Source: Paenibacillus sp. FSL K6-1096
GTDB taxonomy: Bacteria; Bacillota; Bacilli; Paenibacillales; Paenibacillaceae
Assembly: GCF_037977055.1 (NCBI RefSeq)
Contig: NZ_CP150274.1
Coordinates: 5,332,001-5,396,000, forward strand
Length of the DNA stretch: 64,000 bases
Direction: 5' to 3'
Shown: piece by piece, positions 34,981 through 43,777 of the stretch
Layout of the letters: every line of letters begins with the position of its first letter
Position numbering within the stretch: position 1 is the first letter of the stretch
Made by a program: the position numbers and the translations under genes
Notes under the pieces: generated by a model
The model's input: the letters and a program-made list of their open reading frames with translations, nothing else
Database searches by the model: none
What the model was told of the DNA's origin: nothing

Positions 34981-35670
34981 GTGGAAATCTTAACAACCAA
35001 TCAGTTATGCAAAACCTATGGGAGCGCAGAGGCAAAGGTTGAAGCCTTGAAAAATATCAATATGAGTGTAAAAAAGGGGGAGTTTGTCGCGATCGTTGGG
35101 GCCAGCGGTTCAGGAAAAAGCTCACTCCTGCATATGCTTGGAGGCGTCGATCGTCCGACGAGCGGTCAAGTCATTATCGACGGGACAGATTTGTATTCCT
35201 TGAATGAAGCAGATCTGGCGGTATTCAGAAGACGTAAGATCGGGTTTATTTTTCAGGCGTATAATCTGATTCCTGTGCTTAGCGCAGAAGAAAATATCAA
35301 ATTGCCGATATTACTGGATCATAAACAAATGGATGACAGCTACGCTGAAGAATTAATGAATCTCCTTGGGCTGAAGGACAGAAAACATCATTTGCCGAGC
35401 CAATTGTCCGGCGGACAGCAGCAGCGTACGGCGATTGGCAGAGCCATGATCAATAAACCTTCAATTATTCTGGCAGACGAGCCAACGGGGAATCTGGACA
35501 GCATTAACAGCAAGGAAATTGTTGATCTGCTGACCTTCTCGGTCCGGAAATACAATCAGACGCTGATTATGATAACACACGATCTGAATGTTGCCCAGAA
35601 GGCGGACCGTATCATAAGGATTAAAGATGGCGTCATTACAGAGAATTCAGGAACTGCTTATTATGAATAA
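34981..35670 (+). CDS. ABC transporter ATP-binding protein (LolD/MacB type)
   Basis: The start is GTG 34981 with GAGGGAGG eight bases upstream; the in-frame TTG at 34963 lies before that site. The 229-residue protein has Walker A GASGSGKSSL, signature LSGGQQQRTAIGRA, Walker B IILADEPTGNLDS and the H-loop histidine in MITHDLN. This subfamily works with FtsX-type permeases as mechanotransmission pumps, in antimicrobial-peptide removal or lipoprotein handling. The permease gene overlaps its end by eight bases. Confidence 0.95.
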   Translation: MEILTTNQLCKTYGSAEAKVEALKNINMSVKKGEFVAIVGASGSGKSSLLHMLGGVDRPTSGQVIIDGTDLYSLNEADLAVFRRRKIGFIFQAYNLIPVLSAEENIKLPILLDHKQMDDSYAEELMNLLGLKDRKHHLPSQLSGGQQQRTAIGRAMINKPSIILADEPTGNLDSINSKEIVDLLTFSVRKYNQTLIMITHDLNVAQKADRIIRIKDGVITENSGTAYYE

Positions 35671-38317
35671 ATACACAGGACTGACGGAGAAATATTTGCT
35701 GGGACAGAAAAGAAGATCCATCCTTACTCTGCTGGGGATTGTTCTATCAGTGACGCTTCTCACTTCAATCGGAACTCTGGGCATCAGCTATCACGACAAG
35801 CTGATCCGCCAGGCCGAACAAGAATACGGGGATTACGAGGTCTCATTCAACGGAGTCTCAGGAGAGGCAGTGCCTCAGATTCTTAATCAGGCTGTGATAG
35901 ACAGCACGGGAGTGATACACCGCGAAGGTTATGTAGCCATCAGCCGGACCAGTGAAAAGGAGAAGCAGGAGAATCCATTCGCTGCACCCTATCGCTACCT
36001 GAATGTTAAAGGATACGATAAAGGGGCGATGGAGAAGCTACAGGTCCGGCTGGAATCCGGACGACTGCCGAAGAATAAGCATGAGATTCTGTTGTCCTCC
36101 TTGAGTCTGCAGCATTTCGCCGTCAAGCCGGCCATCGGGGATGAGATCACTGTACAGCTGGGAGACCGGATTAATGCTGATACCAGAGAGCAGATCAGCC
36201 CGTACTCCGTCGGTGATTTCGGCTGGAGCCTTGATGAGGTCTTCAAGCCCGCTTCACGGCAAAAATATACTGTGGTCGGATATATGCAGCCCTCCGCCAA
36301 TGCGAGCTGGTCCTCAAGCTTTATCTACCCGGCGATCACGTATGACGATCATCAGCAAACAGATGCGGCCCATAAATATTTTGTCTATGCTACCATGAAA
36401 TCAATGGACCATATCCAGGACAAAGCCGAGTCTATTCTAACCTCACTTGCTGTAGACTCTTATGACAGCGGCACCGCCCTGGAGCTGAGCCGGGAAACGA
36501 TGTTGAAGAGCGTGGGGCTTGAATATAACGATGCACTGCTGAAGCTGTACGGGAAGAGCATCTACGAAGGTGTGAATCACAGCCTTTTCTATGCGTTCGC
36601 GGCGATTATATTCATCATTATGGGGTGTACAAGCGCTGTAATTTATAATACCTTTCATATTTCTGTGCTGGAACGCATCTCCCAGTTTGGAATGCTTCGT
36701 TGTATCGGTGCCACACCGAAGCAGATTCGCAAGATTGTCTTGAAGGAAGCTGGTATTCTCAGTCTGCTGGCGATCCCTGCAGGTCTGTTCATAGGAACGG
36801 TTCTTATGAAAATTCTATTCTACAACATCAGTCTGCTGGCGCTAGGGTCCCTGAACGATATGCACATGATCATTTCTCTGCCGGTTCTGGCTGCCGCTTC
36901 CGCATTAGGCCTGTTAACCGTCTATTTGTCAGCCCTCGGCCCCGCCCGGACGGCGTCCAGAGTATCGCCGCTTGAAGCATTGAAGGGCTCGGTTGGCGGA
37001 GTAGCCATAATCGCTGACAGCCCGGGGCGGCAAGGCAGGATAGCCAAACGCCTCTTCGGCTTTGAAGGCGCGTTCGCCAGCAGAAATATCCGGAGAAACC
37101 GGAAGAAATTCCGGATCACCTCATTCTCTATCATGATTAGTATGATTCTCTTTATTGTGTTTCAAGGGTTATCCGGTTACTTGGGAACCCCCTCGTCCTC
37201 GGGGATTGATTATTCCTATTCGCTGCAATATGAGCGGGCCTCGGAAGGAATTCCTGACTCCGTATATACGGATATTGCTCAATTGAATGGAGTAGATCAG
37301 GCGTTCAAATTCTATAACCACCAGATCATGGCTCTTGTTCCCAAGGAGAAGCTGAACCCGGAATTCTATAAGGGCTGGAAGGAGATTTACAGCGTGGAGA
37401 CCAAAGAGGGCTACCGGACAGATAATAACTTCCTGGTATCTTATGGAACGAATGGACTGGATGCTCTTCGCAGCAAGCTCACTTCAGGTCAGATTAATAT
37501 TCAGCAGATGGACGCTGACAACGGAGTCATTGTCATTCAGAAAATCAGCATGGTCACGGAAGCGGGACAAAGGATAATTCTAGATCAGACCCGCTTCAAG
37601 GTAGGGGATAAGATCAAGGTGAAGGCAATGGACGGGGGGAGTGCGTATAAGACGCTAACCGTTATGGGGATCGCCGATGAAGCGCCGTTGTCTCAGGGAT
37701 ATATTAAGAGTGCAGTTCTGTCGTTCATTACTACCCCCAAGGTGGTGGCGGAGATTACCGCTGACTCCTCTTACAAGCGGATATTTATCCATTCTGATGC
37801 AGAGGCGGATCATAAGCCAGTTCTGGATTATCTGAATAGTCTCACTCAGAAGGATGCGGCGTACAATTACAACGACCGGGTCAAGCAACTGGAGCAGGAC
37901 CGCAATGATGCGATAACGATCAATATCTTCTTGTATGGCTTCATAGGTGTCATTGTGTCGATTGCGTTCCTCAATATTCTGAATACAGTGAGCACGAATC
38001 TGATTCTAAGAACGAAAGAATTCGCCGTGCTGAAGGTCATCGGCATGACGCAGCAAGCTGTCCGCAGAATGGTCTTGCTGGAAGGCGTACTCTATGGAAC
38101 CATTGCAGCCGTTTACGGAAGTATCATCGGGGCAGGCTTAAGCTACGGCATTTCCTATCTGATAAAAGATGCCCTGCTAATGGATTGGACGATTCCCTGG
38201 GGAAGTATGGCTGTGGCTGCTTTGGGTGCCATTGCCGCTACCACCCTGGCAACCCTGCTATCCTTGAAGAAGATCAATCAGATCAATATTATCGATGGGC
38301 TGCGTCAGGAAGCCTAG
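35663..38317 (+). CDS. FtsX-like ABC transporter permease (884 aa)
   Basis: ATG 35663 lies within the end of the ATPase gene, so translation is coupled. The protein has a first helix at about 22-45, a large outside domain (about 50-320), and three helices with a cytoplasmic FtsX motif (LERISQFGMLRCIGATPKQI). A second half repeats this: helix, outside domain, then three helices with RTKEFAVLKVIGMTQQAVRR. The duplicated FtsX organisation and size exceed BceB-type permeases. With the ATPase upstream and the two-component pair it forms an envelope-stress module. The substrate is unknown. Confidence 0.9.
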   Translation: MNKYTGLTEKYLLGQKRRSILTLLGIVLSVTLLTSIGTLGISYHDKLIRQAEQEYGDYEVSFNGVSGEAVPQILNQAVIDSTGVIHREGYVAISRTSEKEKQENPFAAPYRYLNVKGYDKGAMEKLQVRLESGRLPKNKHEILLSSLSLQHFAVKPAIGDEITVQLGDRINADTREQISPYSVGDFGWSLDEVFKPASRQKYTVVGYMQPSANASWSSSFIYPAITYDDHQQTDAAHKYFVYATMKSMDHIQDKAESILTSLAVDSYDSGTALELSRETMLKSVGLEYNDALLKLYGKSIYEGVNHSLFYAFAAIIFIIMGCTSAVIYNTFHISVLERISQFGMLRCIGATPKQIRKIVLKEAGILSLLAIPAGLFIGTVLMKILFYNISLLALGSLNDMHMIISLPVLAAASALGLLTVYLSALGPARTASRVSPLEALKGSVGGVAIIADSPGRQGRIAKRLFGFEGAFASRNIRRNRKKFRITSFSIMISMILFIVFQGLSGYLGTPSSSGIDYSYSLQYERASEGIPDSVYTDIAQLNGVDQAFKFYNHQIMALVPKEKLNPEFYKGWKEIYSVETKEGYRTDNNFLVSYGTNGLDALRSKLTSGQINIQQMDADNGVIVIQKISMVTEAGQRIILDQTRFKVGDKIKVKAMDGGSAYKTLTVMGIADEAPLSQGYIKSAVLSFITTPKVVAEITADSSYKRIFIHSDAEADHKPVLDYLNSLTQKDAAYNYNDRVKQLEQDRNDAITINIFLYGFIGVIVSIAFLNILNTVSTNLILRTKEFAVLKVIGMTQQAVRRMVLLEGVLYGTIAAVYGSIIGAGLSYGISYLIKDALLMDWTIPWGSMAVAALGAIAATTLATLLSLKKINQINIIDGLRQEA

Positions 38318-38370
38318 AGGTCAGGAAGTCTAGAAGTCTGCGCTTATCAAGCCCTGCGGGGAGCGCGAAT

Positions 38371-39414
38371 TTAACCGCCTCCCGCCGGCAGCTTAACCGT
38401 GAACGCTGAGCCCTGGCCGGGCTCGCTGCGCACCTCGATCGTGCCTTTGCTCAGGCTTATGATGCGTGCGGCCAGCGGCAGGCCGAGACCGTTGCCCCCG
38501 TCAGCGCGGGCGGGGTCGCCCTGGTAGAACTTCTCGAAGATGTGCTTGCGCACCTTCGGGGTCATGCCGATGCCGGTGTCCGCGATAACCACCGAGATCC
38601 AGGTCCCGTCCGAATGGAGCGCGACCGAGATTGTCCCGCCCTCCGGCGTGAACTTGACCGCATTGCCCAGTACATTTAGCCACACCTGCATCATCAGCTC
38701 CTCATTGCCGTAGTAGCGCTGCTCGGCCAGCTCAATATTGAGGTTCAGCTGCTTGGCTGACCACAGGGGCTCCAGCAGCAGCAGCGCCTGCCGGAGCTGC
38801 TCGTCCAGAGGGTACTCGGCCAGCTCGGTGAGTATCTCCTGGTTTTCAAGCTTGGAGATTTTGAGGATATTGCCGGAGAGGTTGGAGAGCTGCCGCGCGC
38901 TCTCAATAATCATCCCGGTGTATTCCTCATGCTCTGCCTTGCTCAGATTTTCCTCCTGCAGCAGCGTGGCATAGCCTTCGATTGCAGCAATGGGCGTCTT
39001 GAATTCGTGCGACACATTCAGCACGAAGTCGTTGCGCAGGGTCTCGATGCTGCGCAGCTCCTGGACCATCAGATTGAAGTGATGCGCCACCTCGCTGATC
39101 TCATTGACCCGGTGCGACTCATTCAGATAGATGTCGAAGTTGCCCCTGGCAATCTCTTTGGCGGCGCGGCTGAAGTCGGTGATCGGGGCCAGGATTTTTT
39201 TGCCGACCATAATACTAATCGCAGTACCAATGACAAGGCTGAACACTATCGTGGTCAGGAGGGGAGGCAACGTATTACGGTGCCCGATCGTATTATGGCC
39301 CACACGGATATATAAGTAGGTCAGCGTAGTCAGAATGCAGGCTAGGAACAGAACGATCACGAACACCATCGATACGAAATACCACCATAAGCCTCTGTTT
39401 TTCCTCCGGTTCAT
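38371..39414 (-). CDS. Sensor histidine kinase with HAMP domain
   Basis: The 347-residue kinase has helices at about 12-35 and 50-70 with only about 15 residues between them. A HAMP domain follows (LAPITDFSRAAKEIARGNFD), then H136 in NVSHEFKTPIAAIEGYATLL and an ATPase domain (WLNVLGNAVKFTP, DTGIGM, GNGLGLPLAA). It overlaps the response regulator gene by four bases (ATGA) and is co-translated with it. It is divergent from the fused ABC transporter at 40308, which it probably controls. Confidence 0.93.
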   Translation of the reverse strand: MNRRKNRGLWWYFVSMVFVIVLFLACILTTLTYLYIRVGHNTIGHRNTLPPLLTTIVFSLVIGTAISIMVGKKILAPITDFSRAAKEIARGNFDIYLNESHRVNEISEVAHHFNLMVQELRSIETLRNDFVLNVSHEFKTPIAAIEGYATLLQEENLSKAEHEEYTGMIIESARQLSNLSGNILKISKLENQEILTELAEYPLDEQLRQALLLLEPLWSAKQLNLNIELAEQRYYGNEELMMQVWLNVLGNAVKFTPEGGTISVALHSDGTWISVVIADTGIGMTPKVRKHIFEKFYQGDPARADGGNGLGLPLAARIISLSKGTIEVRSEPGQGSAFTVKLPAGGG

Positions 39415-40085
39415 CCCCGCTTCACCGCCTTATAGCCCAGCCCCCGGACCGTAACAATCTCGAAATCCGCGCTGTCCCGGAAACGCTCCCGCAGACGGTT
39501 CACATGAACCACCACGGTATGCTCGTCCGACTCGGAGTCCATCCCCCAGATTTCATCCATGAGCTGCTGCTTGGTAAAAATTTTATTCGGATAAGAGATC
39601 ATCTTATAGAGAAGATAGAATTCCTTCTGCGGCAGCAGGATGCTCTCCGTCCCCTGAATCACGGTTAGCGTATCGTAGTCCAGAACGGTGTCGCCCCATT
39701 CGATATGGCGTTCGCTGATGATTTTGGCCCGGCGCAGCAAAGCCCCGACCCGCAGAAGCATCTCGTTCACATTCACCGGCTTGACCATATAATCGTCGAT
39801 CCCGACGAGGAAGCCCTGCTGCTTATCGGCAAACTGCTCCCGCGCCGTCACCATCAGAATCGGGAGCTGCTGGTTGTGGTCGCGGAGCGTACGGGTCAGC
39901 TCGAAGCCGTCCATCCGGGGCATCATAATATCGCAGATCATCAGATCAATATATTCCTTATCCAGCATCTCCAGCGCATCCTCACCGTTCATAGCCGGGA
40001 CCGCACGGTAGCCGTGGCGGGTCAGTACCGTGCAGAACAGCTGCCGCAGCTTGGCATCATCTTCAACCACAAGAATCGTAAACAT
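39411..40085 (-). CDS. Response regulator, OmpR/PhoB family
   Basis: The 224-residue protein has EDDA at 8-11, phosphoacceptor D52 in ICDIMMPRMD, lysine in VKPVNV, and a C-terminal winged helix (TKQQLMDEIWGMDSESDEHT, VVHVNRLRERF, VRGLGYKAV). It is the first gene of the minus-strand pair with the kinase. It is divergent from the transporter gene at 40308, and the repeat element at 40133 lies in the control region. Confidence 0.95.
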   Translation of the reverse strand: MFTILVVEDDAKLRQLFCTVLTRHGYRAVPAMNGEDALEMLDKEYIDLMICDIMMPRMDGFELTRTLRDHNQQLPILMVTAREQFADKQQGFLVGIDDYMVKPVNVNEMLLRVGALLRRAKIISERHIEWGDTVLDYDTLTVIQGTESILLPQKEFYLLYKMISYPNKIFTKQQLMDEIWGMDSESDEHTVVVHVNRLRERFRDSADFEIVTVRGLGYKAVKRG

Positions 40086-40132
40086 TAAGCATCCTCCTGG
40101 AACAGCTCAAGTAATCGAACGTATTATTTATA

Positions 40133-40203
40133 TGTTTTGGGGTCCCCGCACAGTATTTGGCTCATCATCTGAAGCGGGCGCATCACCTTGTGGGGTTCAT
40201 TTT
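40133..40203. repeat. Structured 71-nt repeat element, copy B (GGGGTCCCC family)
   Basis: It shares 18 identical leading bases, the TCATCA loop block and the TTGTGGGGTT end with copy A at 20221. CCCCGCA (40144-40150) pairs with TTGTGGGG (40188-40195). The middle differs, as expected of a conserved fold with a variable loop. It sits between the divergent regulator gene and the fused ABC transporter gene. Confidence 0.6.
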
Positions 40204-40307
40204 AGTATACCTTATCTAGATCAACTCAAGCTCAACTGTGAGTTTAGGTTTAGTTGATATTGGGCGGTTATACTGGGGGAGTACAGAAATAGAAAGGGAG
40301 AATGACC

Positions 40308-42686
40308 ATGCTGCAATTAAAAAATATCACCAAAAGCTACAAAACCGGCGAATTCACCCAGGTGGCCCTCGACAAGGTCAATCTGAATTTCAGAGAAAGC
40401 GAGTTCGTCGCCATTCTGGGCCAGAGCGGATCAGGCAAAACCACGCTGCTGAACATCATCGGCGGGCTGGACCAGTATGACAGCGGGGAGCTCATCATCA
40501 ACGGCCAATCGACCGAGCGCTTCAAGGACAGCGATTGGGATGCGTACCGCAATAATAGTGTCGGCTTTATTTTTCAGAGCTATAATCTGATCTCGCACTT
40601 AAGCATTACGGATAACGTGGAGATGGGGATGACGCTCAGCGGAGTGGCGGCGGCCGAGAAGCACCGCAAGGCGCTGGAGGTACTGGAGAAGGTAGGGCTG
40701 AAGGACCATGTGCACAAAAAACCGAACCAGCTCTCCGGCGGCCAGATGCAGCGTGTAGCCATCGCCCGGGCGCTCGCCAACAATCCCGATATTATCCTGG
40801 CCGATGAGCCGACAGGGGCGCTGGATTCCGAGACCAGTGAGCAGATTATGGAGCTGATCAAATCAATAGCCGAGGATAAGCTCGTCATTATGGTCACCCA
40901 CAACCCCGAGCTGGCGGAGGATTATGCAGACCGTGTCATCCGCTTCTCGGACGGACATGCCATTGCTGACAGCAATCCGCTGGCGACGCAGAAGCTCTCA
41001 AGCGCGTACAAGCTGAAGCAGACGAGTATGAGCTTTTTTACGGCGCTGAAGCTATCCGGCAAGAATATTGCCACCAAAAAATGGCGCACCGGGCTGACAG
41101 CTTTTGCCTCCAGTATCGGAATTATCGGCATTGCCCTGATCCTGTCCCTGTCCAATGGCTTCGACAAGCAGATCAGCTCCTATGAGACCGGAGCCTTGTC
41201 CAACTTCCCGGTCTCGATCAACCAGACAGCGGTCAACCTGCAGAATGCCGGTCCTCCCGGCAAGGAGACCCCGGAGCTTCCTGCCTATCCTGCGGACAAG
41301 CAGCTCTACCCTTACGACCCGACTGTTAACTCCGCCATGCATGTGAACGTGCTGACCAAGGAGTATATGCAGTATCTGGACGGGATCGATCCCAAGCTGC
41401 TGGACGGTGTGTCATATACCCGCAGTGTGAAGATGAACATACTGGTCAAGGATGGGGACAAGGCGGTGGCGCTGGATACCGGCAAAATCACCCTGGCTCC
41501 ATATCCCAGCAAACAGGGCAGCGCTTCGGACAGCTATCTGGAGCAATATTATGATCTGCTGGCCGGCTCATTCCCTGCAGATAAGACCGATCTTGTCTTA
41601 ATTGTGGACGAATACAACCGTCTGACTAATGCGGCGGTGGATGCGCTCGGGCTGGATTATGAGGCCAAGAGCATCGATCTGAACGACTTGGTCGGCAAGC
41701 AGGTTAAGCTGATCATGAACAACGATTACTATAAAAAGAACGGCGAACAATTCGTGGTCAATGCTCCCGGCGGGAATCTGAATGACCTCTATGACAGCCC
41801 TAAGGCGGTTACGCTTAAAATTGCCGGGGTGGTTCGCGGACAGGAAGGCTCCAAGATCTCTACCCTGTCTCCGGGGCTGGTCTATTCCGATGAGCTGGCC
41901 GCATCCTTCATTGCTGATGCGCAGCAATCTGAGATTGTACAGGCTCAGGAGAAGGCGGACATCAATGTGTTGACAGGGCAAGGACTGGCGGATGATGTGA
42001 CAGGCAGCGCCTCCGGCAATGCGATGGGCGGATCTCCCCTCATGAATGCCGGAATGGCAGCGGCAGGCAATATGGCTGCTGTGACGAAGGAGAACGCGCT
42101 TGCGGCTCTGGGCGCTACGGATATTCCAACAGCGGTCTCGCTGTATCCGATTGATTTCAGCGCCAAGGAATCAGTGACGGCTTATCTGGACAAGTGGAAC
42201 GAAGGCAAAGCGGCCGAGGATCAGGTGCAATACACCGATCTGGCAGCCATTGTGACTAACATCTCCGGCGGAATTATGGACGGGATTACGATGGTGCTGA
42301 TTGCTTTTGCCGCGATTTCCCTGGTGGTGTCCCTGATTATGATTGCGATCATCACTTACATTTCCGTCATGGAACGCACGAAGGAGATCGGGGTGCTGCG
42401 CGCTATGGGGGCCCGCAAGAAGGACATTACGCGGGTGTTCAATGCTGAGACCTTCATCATCGGGGCTTGCTCAGGCATACTGGGGATCGGCATTACCTAC
42501 CTGCTGACCATTCCGGTCAATGCGATTCTGTACAACCTGACCGAGCTGAAGAACGTAGCCCAACTGAATCCGCTCCATGCGCTCATTCTGGGCATCATCA
42601 GCGTGCTGCTGACCATGCTCGGCGGTGCCGTTCCGGCCAAAATGGCGGCGAAGAAGGACCCGGTGGCTGCGCTGCGCAGTGAGTAA
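40308..42686 (+). CDS. Fused ABC transporter ATPase/FtsX-like permease (MacB-like)
   Basis: ATG 40308 has AAGGGAG eight bases upstream; ATG 40302 is too close to that site. The 792-residue protein has an N-terminal ATPase (LGQSGSGKTTLL, LSGGQMQRVAIARA, IILADEPTGALDS). A membrane helix lies at about 260-280, an outside domain at about 285-640, and three helices with an FtsX cytoplasmic motif (RTKEIGVLRAMGARKKDITR) at the end. MacB proteins export peptides or toxins by mechanotransmission. Here the two-component pair is divergent, completing the third sensor-transporter module. Confidence 0.93.
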   Translation: MLQLKNITKSYKTGEFTQVALDKVNLNFRESEFVAILGQSGSGKTTLLNIIGGLDQYDSGELIINGQSTERFKDSDWDAYRNNSVGFIFQSYNLISHLSITDNVEMGMTLSGVAAAEKHRKALEVLEKVGLKDHVHKKPNQLSGGQMQRVAIARALANNPDIILADEPTGALDSETSEQIMELIKSIAEDKLVIMVTHNPELAEDYADRVIRFSDGHAIADSNPLATQKLSSAYKLKQTSMSFFTALKLSGKNIATKKWRTGLTAFASSIGIIGIALILSLSNGFDKQISSYETGALSNFPVSINQTAVNLQNAGPPGKETPELPAYPADKQLYPYDPTVNSAMHVNVLTKEYMQYLDGIDPKLLDGVSYTRSVKMNILVKDGDKAVALDTGKITLAPYPSKQGSASDSYLEQYYDLLAGSFPADKTDLVLIVDEYNRLTNAAVDALGLDYEAKSIDLNDLVGKQVKLIMNNDYYKKNGEQFVVNAPGGNLNDLYDSPKAVTLKIAGVVRGQEGSKISTLSPGLVYSDELAASFIADAQQSEIVQAQEKADINVLTGQGLADDVTGSASGNAMGGSPLMNAGMAAAGNMAAVTKENALAALGATDIPTAVSLYPIDFSAKESVTAYLDKWNEGKAAEDQVQYTDLAAIVTNISGGIMDGITMVLIAFAAISLVVSLIMIAIITYISVMERTKEIGVLRAMGARKKDITRVFNAETFIIGACSGILGIGITYLLTIPVNAILYNLTELKNVAQLNPLHALILGIISVLLTMLGGAVPAKMAAKKDPVAALRSE

Positions 42687-42726
42687 GGTTGTAATCTGTG
42701 CCATCAGGCTGAAATGAAGAAATGAC

Positions 42727-42764
42727 AAAGAGCCAGGGGAACTCGTTCCTTTGGTTCTTTTTGC
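42727..42764 (+). terminator. Terminator after the MacB-like gene
   Basis: AAAGAGCCAGGGGAAC (42727-42742) pairs with GTTCCTTTGGTTCTTT (42745-42760), using several G-T pairs. TTTGC follows, giving a T run. Confidence 0.8.
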
Positions 42765-42850
42765 ATTGATTACCATAGATCACAGACAATCATAAACAAT
42801 GTGGGATAAGATAGCAGTTACTGGGATTCCTTGGGACAGAGGTGTTGAAG

Positions 42851-43777
42851 GTGAACGGAATACTACTGGAATTGAAGCAAGTGGATAAAAGCTTTGGCCG
42901 CCTTAAAGCGGTGGATGGTTTAACCTTCATCGTCAAGCGGGGGGAGATCTTTAGTCTGCTCGGCCCAAACGGTGCCGGTAAAACAACGGCTCTCCGCCTG
43001 ATTGCCGGAACACTTAAGCCTGATAGCGGGGATATCCGGATTGGAGGCACAACTTCCCGATATAACCGTTCTGCACATAAGCAGGTGGGAGTGTGCAGTC
43101 AGGAGTTACAGTTATGGCCGATGCTGACCTGTGAGGAGCAGCTTCATTTTGCAGGGAGAATGCATGGAATGGACAGGCAACAGATTACAAGGCGAACTGC
43201 TCTGCTGCTGGAAAGTGTCGGACTCTCTGATCAGCGCAAGACATTGGCGAAGAATCTATCAGGCGGTATGCAGAGAAGGCTGCATATCCTTCTGTCTGTT
43301 ATTCATGACCCGGACCTGATTATCCTGGATGAACCGGAAGCCGGGCTTGATCCGCAGAGCAGAGTTCTGGTTAGAGATTTCATTGTATCACTGTCACGTT
43401 CTAGTGCGGTGCTGCTTACCACCCATAATATGGACGAAGCCCAGCGGCTGTCTTCAAGGGTGGCGGTGATGGACCATGGACAAGTGCTGGTATGCGACAC
43501 GCCTGCTGCACTTCAGCAGAGGTATGCTCCTGAAGAGACGCTGGAGATTTATTATCAAGAGCCTGTACAGAATAGCGTAGAGCTGAATACCCCGGAATAC
43601 ACTGTGCAGTTCAAGGAATCAAGCCTCCGAGTTACCGGAGATCACCTGATAGAGTCTGTTCCGCATATTCTCAATAAGCTGGCAGCACTGTACGGTAATC
43701 CTCTTACGTTCAGTTTGAGGCAGAGTACACTTGAGGATGTATTTATTAAGCTGACTGGAAGGAGCTTGCGGGAATGA
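42851..43777 (+). CDS. ABC transporter ATP-binding protein (drug/ABC-2 exporter type)
   Basis: GTG 42851 was chosen because AGAGGTG lies eight bases upstream; the frame also opens at GTG 42842, which is too close to any site. The 308-residue protein has Walker A GPNGAGKTTAL, signature LSGGMQRRLHIL, Walker B LIILDEPEAGLDP and the H-loop in TTHNMDE. The C-terminal domain of about 85 residues is typical of DrrA-like exporters. It pairs with the ABC-2 permease gene, which overlaps its stop. Confidence 0.92.
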   Translation: MNGILLELKQVDKSFGRLKAVDGLTFIVKRGEIFSLLGPNGAGKTTALRLIAGTLKPDSGDIRIGGTTSRYNRSAHKQVGVCSQELQLWPMLTCEEQLHFAGRMHGMDRQQITRRTALLLESVGLSDQRKTLAKNLSGGMQRRLHILLSVIHDPDLIILDEPEAGLDPQSRVLVRDFIVSLSRSSAVLLTTHNMDEAQRLSSRVAVMDHGQVLVCDTPAALQQRYAPEETLEIYYQEPVQNSVELNTPEYTVQFKESSLRVTGDHLIESVPHILNKLAALYGNPLTFSLRQSTLEDVFIKLTGRSLRE

